Positions 12,101 to 21,470 of a DNA stretch of 64,000 nt are shown in pieces. Position numbers and translations under genes: made by a program. Each line of letters starts with the position of its first letter. Within the stretch, counting starts at the first letter, position 1. Source of the DNA: Sanderia malayensis (taxonomy: Eukaryota > Cnidaria > Scyphozoa > Semaeostomeae > Pelagiidae); the NCBI GenBank assembly GCA_013076295.1, contig RQOL01000797.1, forward strand, positions 1 through 64,000, read 5' to 3'. The notes below the pieces were generated by a model. That model did not search any database, had not been told where the DNA came from, and saw only the letters and a program-made list of their open reading frames with translations.

Positions 12101-14603
12101 AAAGCCTATGGAGCTGCGCCCAACTCATGTTTTAAAAGTGGGTTTTATCGCGTTATTTTGGCAAAATATTGAAAAAAATATGCTTTTCTTGCGGGTTCGT
12201 ATATGATATTTCGAATTTGTCAAGTTTTTTTGTCTATTTTTGTTTCTCGGCTGTATTTTGCGGTGTGTCAAAATGTGCCCTATATATACAAAATTTAGGC
12301 CCGTCCGCTAGTCAATTGGTCAGTAACTCAATTTTGGGGTTATGTTTCATTTCGATTGAGCAAATGATGAATTGCAGAAAACACTAATCATAAATAATAA
12401 TTATTTTGAGGAAAATGGTGCGGGTTTGTGCTGTCTTGGTTAATTTTCAAACGCCCGTTGTGGAAGCTAATGTTTTACAGACTAGGTACATAAAATCAAA
12501 TCAATATGCAGTTCTGAGTTGTTCTGTGTCCATATAACAAAAGGGCCCATTCAAGACTGACTGATAGCAGTGCAGCTGGCATTAAAAACTAGCAATTTTA
12601 TTCTCTATCTAAGTTTACATTTTTTGCAAGTTAGAAACTATCCTCTTTAACTTAGACCTTCAGTTAAGCCTGAGCAATCTTCTCGAATGTGCTACTTCAA
12701 TAGGGTCATTTGATCTCCAAGGTCCCTCTTACTTTTATTAGAGGGTGTTTCAGTAATTCCATCCAGGGTGCACCTTATTAGTATACTTGGAAAAAAGTCC
12801 AAGCCAGTTGGTTGAATGTTATTTCCTGTGACTTTCATATATTACTCAAGCAAGTGTTTTATACATTTGAACCTTATATTATTCCATCTTTCATCCCCAA
12901 TGGGATCAAGTACAAGCTGAACTGACATCAGCCCGTATTGAATGGACCCATTTTGTAATATGGACAGCAGAACAGCTCAAAACTATTGATGTAGCAAAAG
13001 AGAATTTACTTGGAAAAATGCCATGTATTTATTTGCGAAAATTCTGAAATGGGTGAGATTATGCCATCCTACTATCAAAAAGGTCAAAATCAATTAAAGA
13101 AAAATATAACATTTACGAATGCGCAATTCATATTCATGTCTGCACTCCTCATAAAGTGAAACATAACATTTCATTTCGTACATTAGCTGCGTTTGAAAAC
13201 TAACGGGTGTTTGAAAACTAACCGAGAAAGCACGAACCCGCACTATTTATGATTAGTATTTTCTAGAATTCTGTATTTCCTCGATTGAAATGAAGTATAT
13301 AACCCTAATAATTGAGTTTACTGACCAATTGACTGGCGGACGAGCCTAAATTTGGTATGTTTTGACAAAGCGCAAAATAAAACCCAGAAGTGAAAAATGT
13401 TTGAAAAAACTTGACAAATTTGAAATATCATATACGAACCCGCAAGAAAAACATATTTTGTTCAATATTTTACCAAAATAACGCGATAAAACCCACTTTT
13501 AAAACATGAGTTAGGCGCAGCTCCATAGGCTTTTCACTGTGAAGATCAATGGCCAGATCCGTTGCTACCACGTCGCTAAGAAAAATCGCGTTAGCCAATG
13601 AAAATTCATTTCCGGTTAAAGAGCGTATAGGATCAAATCGATAAAAACACAAACAGGCCTTCGCGGAGTTTATTTCATCGCGAAAGTCACTACAGCCATC
13701 ACACACAGTCGCATCCTCTCCTGATGATGTTTGTATTTCTGAGGATTATATAAGAATCACTATGCCTTATAACTACTGTCCAATAAATAAATTTTAGCAA
13801 CTATGACTTTCTTTTATTGAGTACTTGCGTTCTCTTAAAAGCACAACACAAGCTTAGCAAACACATTGATTGCTTTGATTTGCTGTGGTGGCCCTTCTTC
13901 CACAGCAAAACGCACACACTTTCATCACATTCACACCACTACCACACCACAGCTTGCCTGGCTCATGCATCCACAGGCCGCGGCATGTGCCCGCGCCGTG
14001 CCACAGATTGGACAGCCACTACATGGAAATTTTTCACTTCAATTTTAAAGCAACTGACCGATCAAAGTTGTTTAAAAATTTCATTCTGGGTAACCGACGC
14101 CCAATGTCTAACTATTTGAGTAAAAAAAACGAACAAAAGTATTCGTTTTCTGGGAAGAAATCAGTGTCAAACTTGTTGCTTCAGTACGGGAAAAAACGGG
14201 GTCCCTACTATGATGTCATAGTAGGTAGATCCCAGTCCTCAAAGTGTGGCAAGAAAAATGGCGAAAGTGACGAAAGACCCCCAAGGAAGCCAACTTTTCA
14301 ATGGTCACTTTTCTTCTCTATGCTATTCTGCTGCTTTAAATTTGATAGTGTTATAAAATTAGTCCAACCACAGGCCATTGCTTTGTTTTTTCAGTGCAAC
14401 CAATACTATTCTCCGCTGCCCAAAGACAACTAGAGGCAAGGATGGATGCCATGGCTATTGAACAACACCCACCCGTCAATGAAGGACAACAGTTGTTTGT
14501 TGGTGGAGGGGCAATTCCAATTGAAGAAGCCCCTCCTTCTATATCAGAACCAATTGGAGCAGAGTGCTGTGGGGGAACAGATTACGCTCCACCCGAGAAT
14601 TGA
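1..14603 (+). CDS. Gene A: TIR-like x2 / LRR / ZU5 / UPA receptor-type gene, 5' end outside window
   Basis: Thirteen exons can be chained with GT..AG borders: <1-164, 925-1130, 1248-1425, 5623-5655, 7723-7779, 7882-8518, 8645-8980, 9115-9322, 9409-9671, 10007-10324, 10431-10591, 10995-11174 and 14395-14603. All junction phases agree except around two exons with frame breaks (7882-8518 and 9115-9322). The order TIR-like, TIR-like, linker, LRR, ZU5-like, UPA-like resembles the PIDD body (LRR-ZU5-ZU5-UPA) with TIR-like units in front and no death domain after UPA. No signal peptide or membrane segment is seen in the exons, so a cytosolic sensor or scaffold is inferred. The frame breaks mean it may be a pseudogene or carry assembly errors. 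Exon borders are read from the sequence; the domain names are family recognition by eye. Confidence 0.7.
333..793. mobile_element. PIF/Harbinger-type MITE, copy 1
   Basis: The element begins GGCCCTATTCGCACTGCA at about 334 and ends with the inverse (TGCAGTGCGAATAGGGCC) at about 792. It is flanked by TTA on both sides, the 3-bp TWA target typical of PIF/Harbinger. It is about 460 bp and noncoding, and sits in the gene A intron between 164 and 925. A second copy in reverse orientation is at 6784-7250. Confidence 0.75.
925..1130 (+). CDS. Gene A exon: first half of the second TIR-like unit
   Basis: The acceptor TTTTCAG precedes 925 and the donor GTAATT follows 1130; phase is 1 in, 0 out. It contains LISISYAPDNQSEAVEIKKK near the start, then IIITITTAVYEKS and CKNMVEYLK. 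This matches the TIR pattern of a first strand (xxISY), helix A, a strand, and a Y-x2-S-x2-C-x6-A-like helix. The same exon with the same phases recurs at 34646-34846 in gene B. The call is TIR-like and divergent. NADase competence cannot be judged by eye. Confidence 0.6.
1248..1425 (+). CDS. Gene A exon: second half of the second TIR-like unit
   Basis: Acceptor AATTATAG|, donor G|GTAAGTC, phase 0 in, 1 out. It begins with a helix/loop (RYESLAFKPK) and then the strand IITVMLQNDFQPSGEL, as in the late strand and box of TIR domains, and ends with a helix of repeating hydrophobic residues. The gene B counterpart is 35003-35150, which shares the box DFQPxxEL and the W-T-D motif (ICWTDK / ICWTDE). 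Confidence 0.6.
2248..2343 (-). pseudogene. Short acidic coding-like fragment on the minus strand
   Basis: Read on the minus strand, an uninterrupted frame of about 40 codons gives an Asp/Glu/Ser-rich tail (for example DIESSNEDDIDDGPSELDL, then an aromatic patch and a second acidic stretch) and a TGA stop. A basic, Lys-rich minus-strand frame lies just beyond the 2359-5241 element, near 5245-5305. An acidic terminus next to a basic segment may be a remnant of a transposase or host exon split by the element. The family is not recognised. Confidence 0.3.
2359..5241. mobile_element. Foldback/TIR DNA element, about 2.9 kb
   Basis: The ends are inverted copies of GTGCCCCTACGGCTTTTT (left near 2359, right near 5222-5240). 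CTTAATTATT occurs just outside both ends (three A residues intervene on the left), which suggests an 8-10 bp target duplication. A second, inner pair of inverted arms is visible (about 3860-3962 against 4826-5095), including a near-palindrome CCACTATGAxxxCATAGTGG. No transposase frame is seen. The superfamily is uncertain; the duplication length would suit hAT or Mutator-like. Confidence 0.6.
2436..2477. repeat. (TGTGTC)n microsatellite
   Basis: About seven tandem copies of the hexamer TGTGTC, inside the 2359-5241 element. Confidence 0.9.
5623..5655 (+). CDS. Gene A candidate 33-nt micro-exon
   Basis: A strong acceptor (CTATTTCTTTTCTAG|) and donor (CC|GTAAGT) bound 33 nt that keep phase 1 on both sides, like the neighbouring exons. 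Spliced in, it encodes about eleven residues (ETLPEYRSKSF plus a split codon) between the second TIR-like unit and the linker exon. The inference rests on splice signals and phase only. Confidence 0.45.
6188..6207. repeat. Perfect 20-bp palindrome
   Basis: GAGCACCTCGCGAGGTGCTC reads the same on both strands. It lies inside the 6056-7283 element. Confidence 0.85.
6784..7250. mobile_element. PIF/Harbinger-type MITE, copy 2 (reverse orientation)
   Basis: Same termini as 333-793 (GGCCCTATTCGCACTGCA) and largely the same interior read on the other strand, flanked by TAA on both sides. It is nested inside the 6056-7283 element, so it is the younger of the two insertions there. Confidence 0.75.
7371..7599. 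repeat. Hairpin-type repeat
   Basis: Arms of about 65 bp are inverted copies: AAGAGCAATAGTTTTTCTAA on the left is mirrored near 7530-7560. A relative with a different centre is at 19797-20076. Confidence 0.65.
7723..7779 (+). CDS. Gene A linker exon
   Basis: A 57-nt exon, phase 1 in and out, with acceptor TTTATCAG| and donor G|GTATCG. It encodes a short polar linker (GSTSTVEELVGDIQVKSTK) between the TIR-like block and the LRR exon. Confidence 0.6.
7882..8518 (+). pseudogene. Gene A exon: leucine-rich repeats, frame broken twice
   Basis: The acceptor is TTTTTCAG|; the exon ends at Q|GTACAAG in phase 1. It encodes about five LRR units with the L-x2-L-x-L-x2-N pattern: SSLDTSSNNLDHLP, ILNLSKNELRFLP, QLILNGNKICEL, FLNLDDNLIIFLP. 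A capping segment and helix follow (MENNPMVIPPISVCKSGIPAIKRYF), typical of the LRR/IPAI.RYL cap of PIDD and LRR-ROCO-like proteins. The frame entered from the upstream exon changes near 7970-7985 and again near 8095, where a single T appears to be missing between DLN and LSNN. Downstream the frame is clean. The lesions may be real pseudogenisation or assembly errors. Confidence 0.7.
8645..8980 (+). CDS. Gene A exon: first ZU5-like/linker module
   Basis: A 336-nt exon, phase 1 in and out, with acceptor TTTTTTCAG| and donor G|GTAATT. The beta-rich sequence (LDVRLQLFSTEECIPMV, LSDIIAVESESPLSFNSAIL, then EWIDFPVTFLP) fits the second half of a ZU5-like fold running into the next exon (YAQIGIRQTGIYVIALF). 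PIDD and UNC5-type proteins carry such modules in pairs. Assignment to ZU5 is by pattern. Confidence 0.5.
9115..9322 (+). pseudogene. Gene A exon: end of first module and start of main ZU5 domain, one frame break
   Basis: The acceptor is GTTTCCAG|. The first part reads YAQIGIRQTGIYVIALF and meets TGA near 9193. About one base away the frame resumes as VCADEDQTEICPFGEEIGVK and then IIFPRGSFESASEKC, the opening strands of ZU5 (G-V-x-I-x-[FI]-P-x-G-S). Exon length and phases also need a one-base correction, which supports a single indel near 9190-9212. Confidence 0.6.
9409..9671 (+). CDS. Gene A exon: ZU5 domain core
   Basis: A 263-nt exon, phase 0 in, 2 out, with acceptor TTTTTATAG|ATT and donor TG|GTACGT. 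It encodes INIFTKSAKESLRILGIES, then HVTSQSGCLKRPVKIMMPY and DKVIFQVQHFSW. The 'RPVKIxMPY' strand and the 'VxHFSW' ending are characteristic of ZU5 (PV.[VI].[LI]P and v.HFS). Confidence 0.7.
9745..9884. mobile_element. Small mariner-like MITE in an intron
   Basis: It starts TA|CAGTCGACTCTCGAACTCGC and ends with an imperfect inverse (GTTCGACATAGC..CAACTG). The middle keeps GTTCGAGATATCCGAAC, the usual 'GAGTTCGAGATATCCGA' style of these elements. Confidence 0.45.
10007..10324 (+). CDS. Gene A exon: UPA-like domain, first part
   Basis: A 318-nt exon, phase 2 in and out, with acceptor TTATTTTTAG|. It begins WVVFGEVWRAFVKVFDILR, matching the UPA opening (f.v..[FY]..RA.VF), then VCPGYN and a Cys-rich beta region. 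The donor GTAATG overlaps an in-frame TAA, so the intron-retained form would stop at 10326-10328. The spliced frame continues into 10431. Confidence 0.6.
10431..10591 (+). CDS. Gene A exon: UPA-like domain, second part
   Basis: Acceptor TTTGTTTCAG|, donor ACAG|GTATGT, phase 2 in, 1 out. It encodes KSKICLHSCDTFTLKRN, then NHIVLYVCCGDEERRECGK: closing strands of a UPA-like fold with many cysteines. Confidence 0.55.
10995..11174 (+). CDS. Gene A exon: His-rich linker
   Basis: A 180-nt exon, phase 1 in and out, with acceptor TTTCTTTGACAG| and donor G|GTATTA. It has a Tyr/His/Glu-rich stretch (YQEHQHHHEHKNKV) and then a Gly/Thr-rich beta-prone tail (GGNPSIGETTIQGEG). It occupies the position where PIDD would have a death domain, but no death-domain pattern is visible. 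Confidence 0.55.
11175..14394 (+). other. Gene A last intron, filled by a long foldback element
   Basis: About 90% of this 3.2-kb intron is the inverted-repeat structure at 11375-14275. No other content was seen. Confidence 0.6.
11375..14275. mobile_element. Long foldback element (2.9 kb)
   Basis: Two nested pairs of long inverted arms are visible: 11375-11667 against 13970-14275, and 11999-12570 against 12930-13640, with a loop of about 360 bp (12571-12929). The segments between them differ. The outer arms share the near-palindrome CTACTATGAxxTCATAGTAG and the phrase GACTGGGT with the inner arms of 2359-5241, so the two elements are related. No transposase was found. ORFs in the arms are by-products of the repeat. 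Confidence 0.75.
14395..14603 (+). CDS. Gene A terminal exon
   Basis: Acceptor TTTTTTCAG|, phase 1 in, agreeing with the exon ending at 11174. It encodes a 69-residue tail that starts VQPILFSAAQRQLEARMDAM (helical) and then turns Pro/Gly-rich (APPSISEP), ending in TGA at 14601-14603. No clear AATAAA follows within 200 bp. The link to gene A rests on matching phase and strand. Confidence 0.5.
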
Positions 14604-16852
14604 TCAGCGGGTGGAAGGGGAAGTTGTGCAGCATGAAATGGGTCAAATAGGTTGAATTAAGTTTCAGCCCACAAATCAAAGTTGCGATGTCAGCATTCAC
14701 GGGACAACATGATGGTATTTGTCGGACTGGCCCAAGACCCGGAACTCGCAGGGAAGGTCGATTACTGTTAGCGGGACAACGAACAATTAGATTTACTATG
14801 AAGTGAAGTACTTTATGTATCAGTCATGATATGCCAAATCGAAAATCCAAAAATTGAAATTGAGTGAAATATGAGTCACAAATAGAAACGAAGGAAGCTT
14901 GATTGACGCCACGTCTTTCTTGGTGGACTGGTTATCATTTCTTGGGGGTAGATAGGGGTTTATCCAAGGGTCAAACTTGTGTTTCTTCAAGGAATGGGGT
15001 TCCTTCAACGGGGATAATTAGACTATTTTTACTTTGCTGGAATTGATAAGAATACCATTATCTAATCAATTTTTCTCATTTAATTTAGTTCAAACAATCA
15101 TAATTTCTATGCATTTTATTGTAAATTATATTTTTGATACACTTTCTAGCTGACAAATCGAAATTTTTATAGTTGTAAACCAAATTCTTTGTATCATGTT
15201 TTTAGAGATTTTTTTATCTTGTCTTTATATCTGCGCTTACGAGCTTGTTATCTTTTATTTCCACCAAAATCGTGTTTTCTGATGCTTTTAGTTCTTTTTC
15301 TGCAGCTGTTATAGCCTCGTTTTCCTATAGCCTTTTTGACTCGCGGACATCAGGACGGGAGTCTTTGCAATCGTTCTGGAAAAGACAATGGCCGGTCACG
15401 TGAATAGCACCTACCATAATGCTTTGCGATTTCTTTGTTTCACATATCAACACAGCCAAAAATGTGTTTACACATCAACGGTTGGCAAAAGATACTAGTG
15501 GTCAAAAGGTTGTACTCTCGCCTCGCATATTTTGTAATGGCGGATTGAAGACAATGGACCATTGTTGGAGAGAGGAAGAAATAACAAGTTTGAAATGAAA
15601 CAAAGCAAAACATGAGATGATTAAACATTCCAGTTATCTGTTAAATGCATAAAACATAAATGCACAATGATATTATAGATGTAGATGATTCCAAATCCAA
15701 ACAGTTGTCCTGAAGTGATGGCTTAGCCATCCAACAACTTTAACCTCTCATCTTCAGTTGGAATGATTCGCAAACGATTTAAAATGAAAAGCAAATTGAA
15801 GAAATTGAATAATGTTTCAAATTAAAAAACACGATTGCCGATTTTCGTGTGTACAGCCGCAACCCAGTCACGAGTTATTAAAGTTAGAGAGGCCGGAAAA
15901 TCAGTATGTTTACATTGTTATTTTGTGTGCAGAGAGCCTTGTCTGTCTTGCGGAAGAGCAAAAACAATGCCAAATTTGGGGCCTCTGTGGAGAATATTGT
16001 GCAAAATTGCGTGGGATTAATTTGGGATAATTTTTTGCTAACCTTGGGTCGGACCAACATTTTCATCCGCAATCTTCGCCATACGATGTGAGACAGTAAA
16101 AGAACGCCGGGTATTTCCTCATATGTCCCGAAAAAAATCGGCCCCCTCCCCCTATTTAATGTCAAGGATGTTTGGAAAGTGCACTCCCTGATAAACCTGT
16201 CCATCAAAAATTGCAACATTGATTTGGGCTTGGGGGGAGAGGGTGACTTTATATTTTCCAAGGAAATTGTGTTTCTCATTGAAAAGCAATGCAAACTTTT
16301 CACTTTCTCAAGACCTTCTGTCACTGATTGTGGCAACCCTGTTCACAAAGTAAGTTTGTCAAAAATCATGGATTGTGAAGGTGTGTTAGTGAAACCAGAA
16401 GCAAACCGATGGCCAGTGTGAGTGTCGGCACAGTCCCCATCGTTTGTTCTCCTCCGCTCATTTTGTTCTATTTAATTTCACATGGCCTATCAAGCAAATT
16501 TTTAGGAATCAGGTTTGGCCAAATCTATGGTTCCGGCCGGTGTCCGCGAGTCACCCAGAGGTTTCCCTTTGATCCATTTTTCGCATTGTTTTTGCGATCA
16601 TTAGAGGAGGGCTCGCACGAGAATTTGTGCTATTTCTCTTTTCTCCAAAATCAGCACATTTTCAATGAACTTTATTTGGGAAGTAGCGCCCCATATATGT
16701 CAGAGTTGAATACCCAGAGTTCAATGGGTTGTATTATTCTTTTCCTTCTACAAAATTCTGTCCTGAAACTGAGAAGGAACTTTTTGCTGGGATGGCTTCG
16801 TCATCAAATTCCACTTTAATTTAACGGTTCATGATGGCGGAAAAAACAATTA
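14604..16852. other. Intergenic region after gene A
   Basis: No convincing gene. Inverted motifs GACTCGCGGACA (near 15336 and, inverted, near 16540) suggest a TIR element of about 1.2 kb across 15325-16560. The same phrase (GACTCGCG / CGCGAGTCAC) appears near 2376 and 3747. A Lys-rich stretch around 16000-16300 contains only short frames. Confidence 0.4.
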
Positions 16853-18098
16853 CAGTGGAATTCCGCTATAACGAACTCTGTAGGGACGGAAAATAGTTCG
16901 CAATAGCGGAGTCGTTGTACAGAAAGGACGTTTTTTATGAAGAATTCCAAACCCAAATGGGCCAGAATGTCTGTTGGACCTTCCTCAAGTATTCGCGCTT
17001 AAATGGTACACTATATTGTTCCCAAAAAACAGTTTACAGGATGACAACAGTTATTGCTCTGATAGATTGCAACAGGAAAAACGCTCAAGCATGTTTAACA
17101 ATGAAACACCACAAAGCAAAGTCTATATTACCACTTGATGTCAATTTTTCATTATTATTTCTATTTTATCTACTTTTATATCTTTCTGCTCTGTTAAACA
17201 AAAAGTCAGTGATATAGGAAACGGCACTCCTCAGGCCTCTAGCACTGAGAGACCAAAAATTTAATATACAACAAATGCGAAACGTCCTAAAATAGATACA
17301 AGCACTTTCACAAGCTACTGGTACCTGGCCTAATCGTCCGACAATAGTTCCAATCTGTATATACCCTCGTGATCTAAAACACGATAACCTAAATATCGAA
17401 ATTAGCAGTATTACATTTGCATTCCGTTCCCCATTTCAGCACAAAGGGCCTGTTCATATGAGCCCGCCTGCCGGGCCAGCTCACTAAGCGAGACAGATGT
17501 AAATTCTGTTCACATGAGAAAATTCCGTCCCGCCTGCCGAGATAGAAACTGTAACATGATATTTGTCACTTGAGAAATTGACAATGAAAACAATGGCTGT
17601 GCATGCGCAGTTGCCACGCTTCTGGCCCGGTAAGCGGCATGGAGTGTTCATATGGGAAATTTCCGGTCCACTTGCCGAGATCTCGGTAGTGCTGCAGTGA
17701 GATCTCGCCTAGCGGGCCAGCCCGCTTTCTCATATGAACAGAAAACAAATTTTGTGTAGGATTTGGGGAGTGGATAAGATCTCGCTCAGTGAGCTGGCCC
17801 GGCAAGCGGGCTCATATGAACAGGTCCAAAAAAGGTTTGATGTTTGAAGCACATCCAGAACCTGGAAAACTTCACCCTTCGCGATAAGTTTTCTCAAAAA
17901 TTCGTTATATCAAGGGTATTTGTGTTCAGGAGATCGAAAGTTTGGTTCGTAATAACGAAAGCTCGTTATATCCAGGGTTCGTTATACAGGGAGTATTCAC
18001 AGTAGGATTTACTTCCCAGAATCCAAGGGACCGGAGTTTTAGTTCGTAATACCGTGAAGTTCGTTATAAACGGGGTTCGTTATAGCGGGATTCCACTG
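16853..18098. mobile_element. Tc1/mariner- or pogo-type nonautonomous element
   Basis: Flanked by TA, with inverted ends CAGTGGAATTCCGCTATAAC (left) and CAGTGGAATCCCGCTATAAC (right, read inverted). Subterminal copies of GTTCGTTATA recur several times near 17900-18090. It has no transposase frame and hosts the nested element 17446-17827. Confidence 0.75.
17446..17827. mobile_element. 382-bp MITE nested in the mariner-like element
   Basis: Long inverted ends begin GGGCCTGTTCATATGAGCCC on the left and GGACCTGTTCATATGAGCCC on the right (read inverted), with inverted similarity continuing inward for about 50 bp. A-rich flanks hide the target duplication. A weaker relative of the end is at 10747-10790. 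Confidence 0.7.
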
Positions 18099-18111
18099 TA
18101 TTAGAAAACAT

Positions 18112-19175
18112 CAACCTCAAATCCAGGACCCTTCTAGCTTTGCTGACATGGGCCTGGTACCTACCTCACAATTATTGATTGTAATTGGCTAATCGATTAA
18201 CAATAGAAATGGCATAAGTTAGTCACCCCGGGAATTTCAAGAATTAATTTTCAAGAAAGGCAAGGAAAACAAGGGAAAATGTGCCGACAATGTGAGAGAA
18301 AACGTGACCCTGCATTGTTGTTATTTACTATGCTTCACGAGTAAAACCCTAAGAAGAATTTTAAAAACCTTTCGATGATGACAGGAGAAAATTATAAACA
18401 GGTGATAGTTTCATTTCTTTTTTTCAATCCGAGATATTTTCGAATTTACTTCGGCCTGTCTGCAGCGCCTAGGCCCAGCAAAAACGTATGATTTTCGGAC
18501 TGATTTGTTGTTGATTTTAAGGCTTAAAGTTTTGAAAATGATTATTAATATCAAGTTTAAAGCTATATATAAATTTTACATTTAATTCAGCGGTTATTTT
18601 GCTTTTTACACGGCATGAAAACAAATTGTTCCGGGGCATAGGTGAAGGCCAATTTCGTTCAACATAAATAATTGTTAAATTACTCTTCCAAAATGAAAGT
18701 TTGCTTTGTCAATTTATGAAATTAAGTTTCAAACACTTTTGATAAATATTCTCTCTGATTTAATCTTCAATTTGGAATGTTATTTTGAATTATGTGAATT
18801 TACATGCATCTGTTGCTCAAAAATTACGATTGAATTCGGATAAAGCCGATATAATCACTTTCAATTTCCGTGTGTTTTGATATTTTTAAAAAAATTCGCC
18901 CAGCAACATGCCCGGGGGAATTCAGGAACTAAAAAAAAAGACTCTCTGACAAACATTAATCCCAAAAAATTCCAAAATTGTCACAGAGAAAACTAAATTG
19001 TAGACGAAACAAAATGACGTGGAGGCACGGGCGACGCTAATTATGTTATATTTACCCTGATATTTTAACTTCATGTATGTTTTTGCCTAATTACATGGAA
19101 TAAATTAACACCAAATTTGCAGGTAGGTACCAGGGCCATGTCAGCGAAGCTGGAAGGGCCCTGGGTTCGAGGTTA
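18112..19175. mobile_element. Mutator-like nonautonomous element with 9-bp target duplication
   Basis: AGAAAACAT occurs at 18103-18111 and again at 19176-19184. Between them the ends form about 60-bp inverted repeats, starting CAACCTCAAATCCAGGACCC on the left and TAACCTCGAACCCAGGGCCC on the right (read inverted). A long TIR plus a 9-bp duplication is the Mutator-like signature. No transposase frame. Confidence 0.75.
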
Positions 19176-19639
19176 AGAAAACATAACATTATCGTTGGAT
19201 GCTATTCATCCTCGGATTCAACATGCTATTCAGCTTCGGATTCAAGTGTATGTTAATAAAATGGGAATATCTCAGGAAATATACGGAGCTTTTGAAAGAT
19301 GTTTGCAATTATGGGGAGAGCGATAAATTTTTCAAGCAGTTGAGAAGTAATGGTTTACAAGTTTTTTATAGCCATTTTTTACATTGTTTTCGGCCTAACT
19401 TTCACCAGCCGTTGAGCACACAATTTTTGCACATTTTTAACGTTTTAACACGTTTGTCATTCATGAAAACCTGGAAACGAAAGGCACATATATGATTCTT
19501 TGTGAGTGGAAAATATTTACTTTATTGCATTTGTTTTCATGAAGATATTCGCATATTTATAACGTTTAATCGAATCCGATGCTGAATAGCATTTCCGGTT
19601 GATACCGGAAATAGCAAGGGGGAAAAATGTTTCGAACGT

Positions 19640-20080
19640 CCACCTATTGTTTTACTTTAATTGAACTGACCAATCAGTGCACTTTAAGAACAATAGAAAT
19701 GCAACAAAACGCAACAAAAGTGTCTGTCATGGCGGCTAAAATCCCGCCGAGCTGTGAGAAAGTGATGCTTTTATTTAGAGTTGCTGCCGCATATAGTTTC
19801 AAAAAACAACTTCAAACAAACATTTTTCAAAAGAGCAATAGCTTTTCTAAATTTCCATCGGCCTGAATTTTAAAATTCACCCTAATAACAAAGATATGAG
19901 AACAAAAACATGCCATATCTTCATTGTTTTCCCTTATTTTTGCCTCAATACATTAGCAAGAGTAAATAAAACTTATTGTTTATTTAAAATATGGCGAAAT
20001 TTCATGAAATTTCATGAAGATATGGCATTTTTTGTTCTCATATCTTTGTTATTGGGGTAAATTTTAAAATTAGCCATATT
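19640..20080. repeat. Interspersed repeat, uninterrupted copy
   Basis: Matches 5960-6055 plus 7284-7610 (CAATCAGTGCACTTTAAGAA, CTAAAATCCCGCCGAGCTGT and the CAAACATTTTTCAAAAGAGC stretch), and lacks the 6056-7283 insertion. The internal inverted arms are 19862-19922 against 20017-20076. Confidence 0.7.
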
Positions 20081-20204
20081 CTTCGATCGTCCGAGCGAGA
20101 CCGGTGAGAGTATAAGGATTGAATTCGCAAGAAACAAAATGGCTGGCGAGGTGAGTTTATTCTTCTTTGCACTCGACATAGAATCAAAGAGCTTAACTTG
20201 TATT

Positions 20205-20320
20205 TAACTGATTGATTCTCTGCTTCGTATCTCCTTGAATCTTTGCCTCATATCTCCTTGATTCTCTGCTTCATATCTCCTTGATTCTCTGCCTCGTAAC
20301 TCCTTGATTCCTGCTTCATA
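20205..20320. repeat. Degenerate tandem repeat of about 23 bp
   Basis: Four to five copies around the unit TCTCCTTGATTCTCTGCTTC. Confidence 0.7.
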
Positions 20321-20819
20321 CTTCTTTCTTCTTCTCTGAACGTAGCAAACATTAACAGGCCTTCTGTCTCTTTTCAAGGTGGCATGTTAATGTTTGCAAA
20401 AAAAGACATCCTTATTGAAAGCTGAGATTTTTCTCATATCTTCTTCCATTACGTCTTCTAATCATATTTATTGAGACGGCACGTTGTCGTGACGTCACAT
20501 TATGGACCTCGTGTTTTCTGGCGTTTGTTGTTCACTGATGACGTCATCAACGTAATATATTATCGGGAAACCTTGGTCTAGACTTCTGAAAATAATTCAA
20601 AAACAATTCGAGGGTCTCATTTAATCGAGATGAATAAATTATTCTAATTTATTTGTCGAATTTTCAGATAATTGTGTATCTTTTTTGACTTTTGTTGTGA
20701 TAATTAATTGGAGTAAGTTAATTAGTTTGAGAATTGAACTTTCGTATGTTTTTAATATGTAGATATCGTTAGTTAGTTATAGATTGTTTTTTATTTAAGA
20801 AATCTTATTTTTACTTTCT

Positions 20820-21030
20820 CTTTCAAACTATCCATCATCTCTATTAAACCATCTTTTCTATTAAACTATCTTCTTCTTGAATCACTCTCTCTGTTAAACC
20901 ATCCTCTCTATTGAACCATTCCCTCTATATCAGTCTATCCTTTTTATCAAGTCATCCTCTCTATTGAACCGTCCTTTCTATCAAACCAACCTCTCTATCA
21001 ATCTACCCTTTTATCAAGTCACTTTCTACG
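20820..21030. repeat. Degenerate tandem repeat of about 17 bp
   Basis: About a dozen imperfect copies around CTCTCTATTAAACCATC. Confidence 0.7.
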
Positions 21031-21470
21031 TTTACAAATAGAAGGCTGACATCTTACAATTGCTACTAATAGATCAATATTCGAATTTTATACGCTTAGA
21101 TCAGTGCCTGTTTATGTCTATGATAATATTACGTAATTATACAATGTTAATGCAATGCCGAATGCTATATGACGTAATGTGTTCATTAGTTGTCGACGTT
21201 TTAAATGTGATGCAATTTACGTGCTGGTTGACTCCTTGAACAGCTCATTCAAGGTATGTAGCTTTGAATATTTCATTGAAATTTGATTCACTTTTTTCCA
21301 TATTCAAATTCTTGTTCTTTTCTGTGTTTCTGCTTTGTGTATTTAAATATCTGTCATAAAACTTTCATTTTTGCATTAGGTCAATTGTCAATTCGAAAAC
21401 TGCAAGAAACTGCAAGTAGAGTAATCAAAAAAAGTGAACAACATTTCAGAAACAATATGTCTTTGTTTTT

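Noticed and set aside
13885..14433. 182-codon ORF in the foldback right arm
   Set aside because: Lies in inverted-repeat arm sequence, has no domain pattern, and runs across the acceptor of the gene A last exon.
20141..20158. ATGGCTGGCGAG followed by GTGAGT as a first coding exon
   Set aside because: Good start and donor, but phase 0 at the donor does not fit the phase-1 gene B exons, and no partner exon was found.
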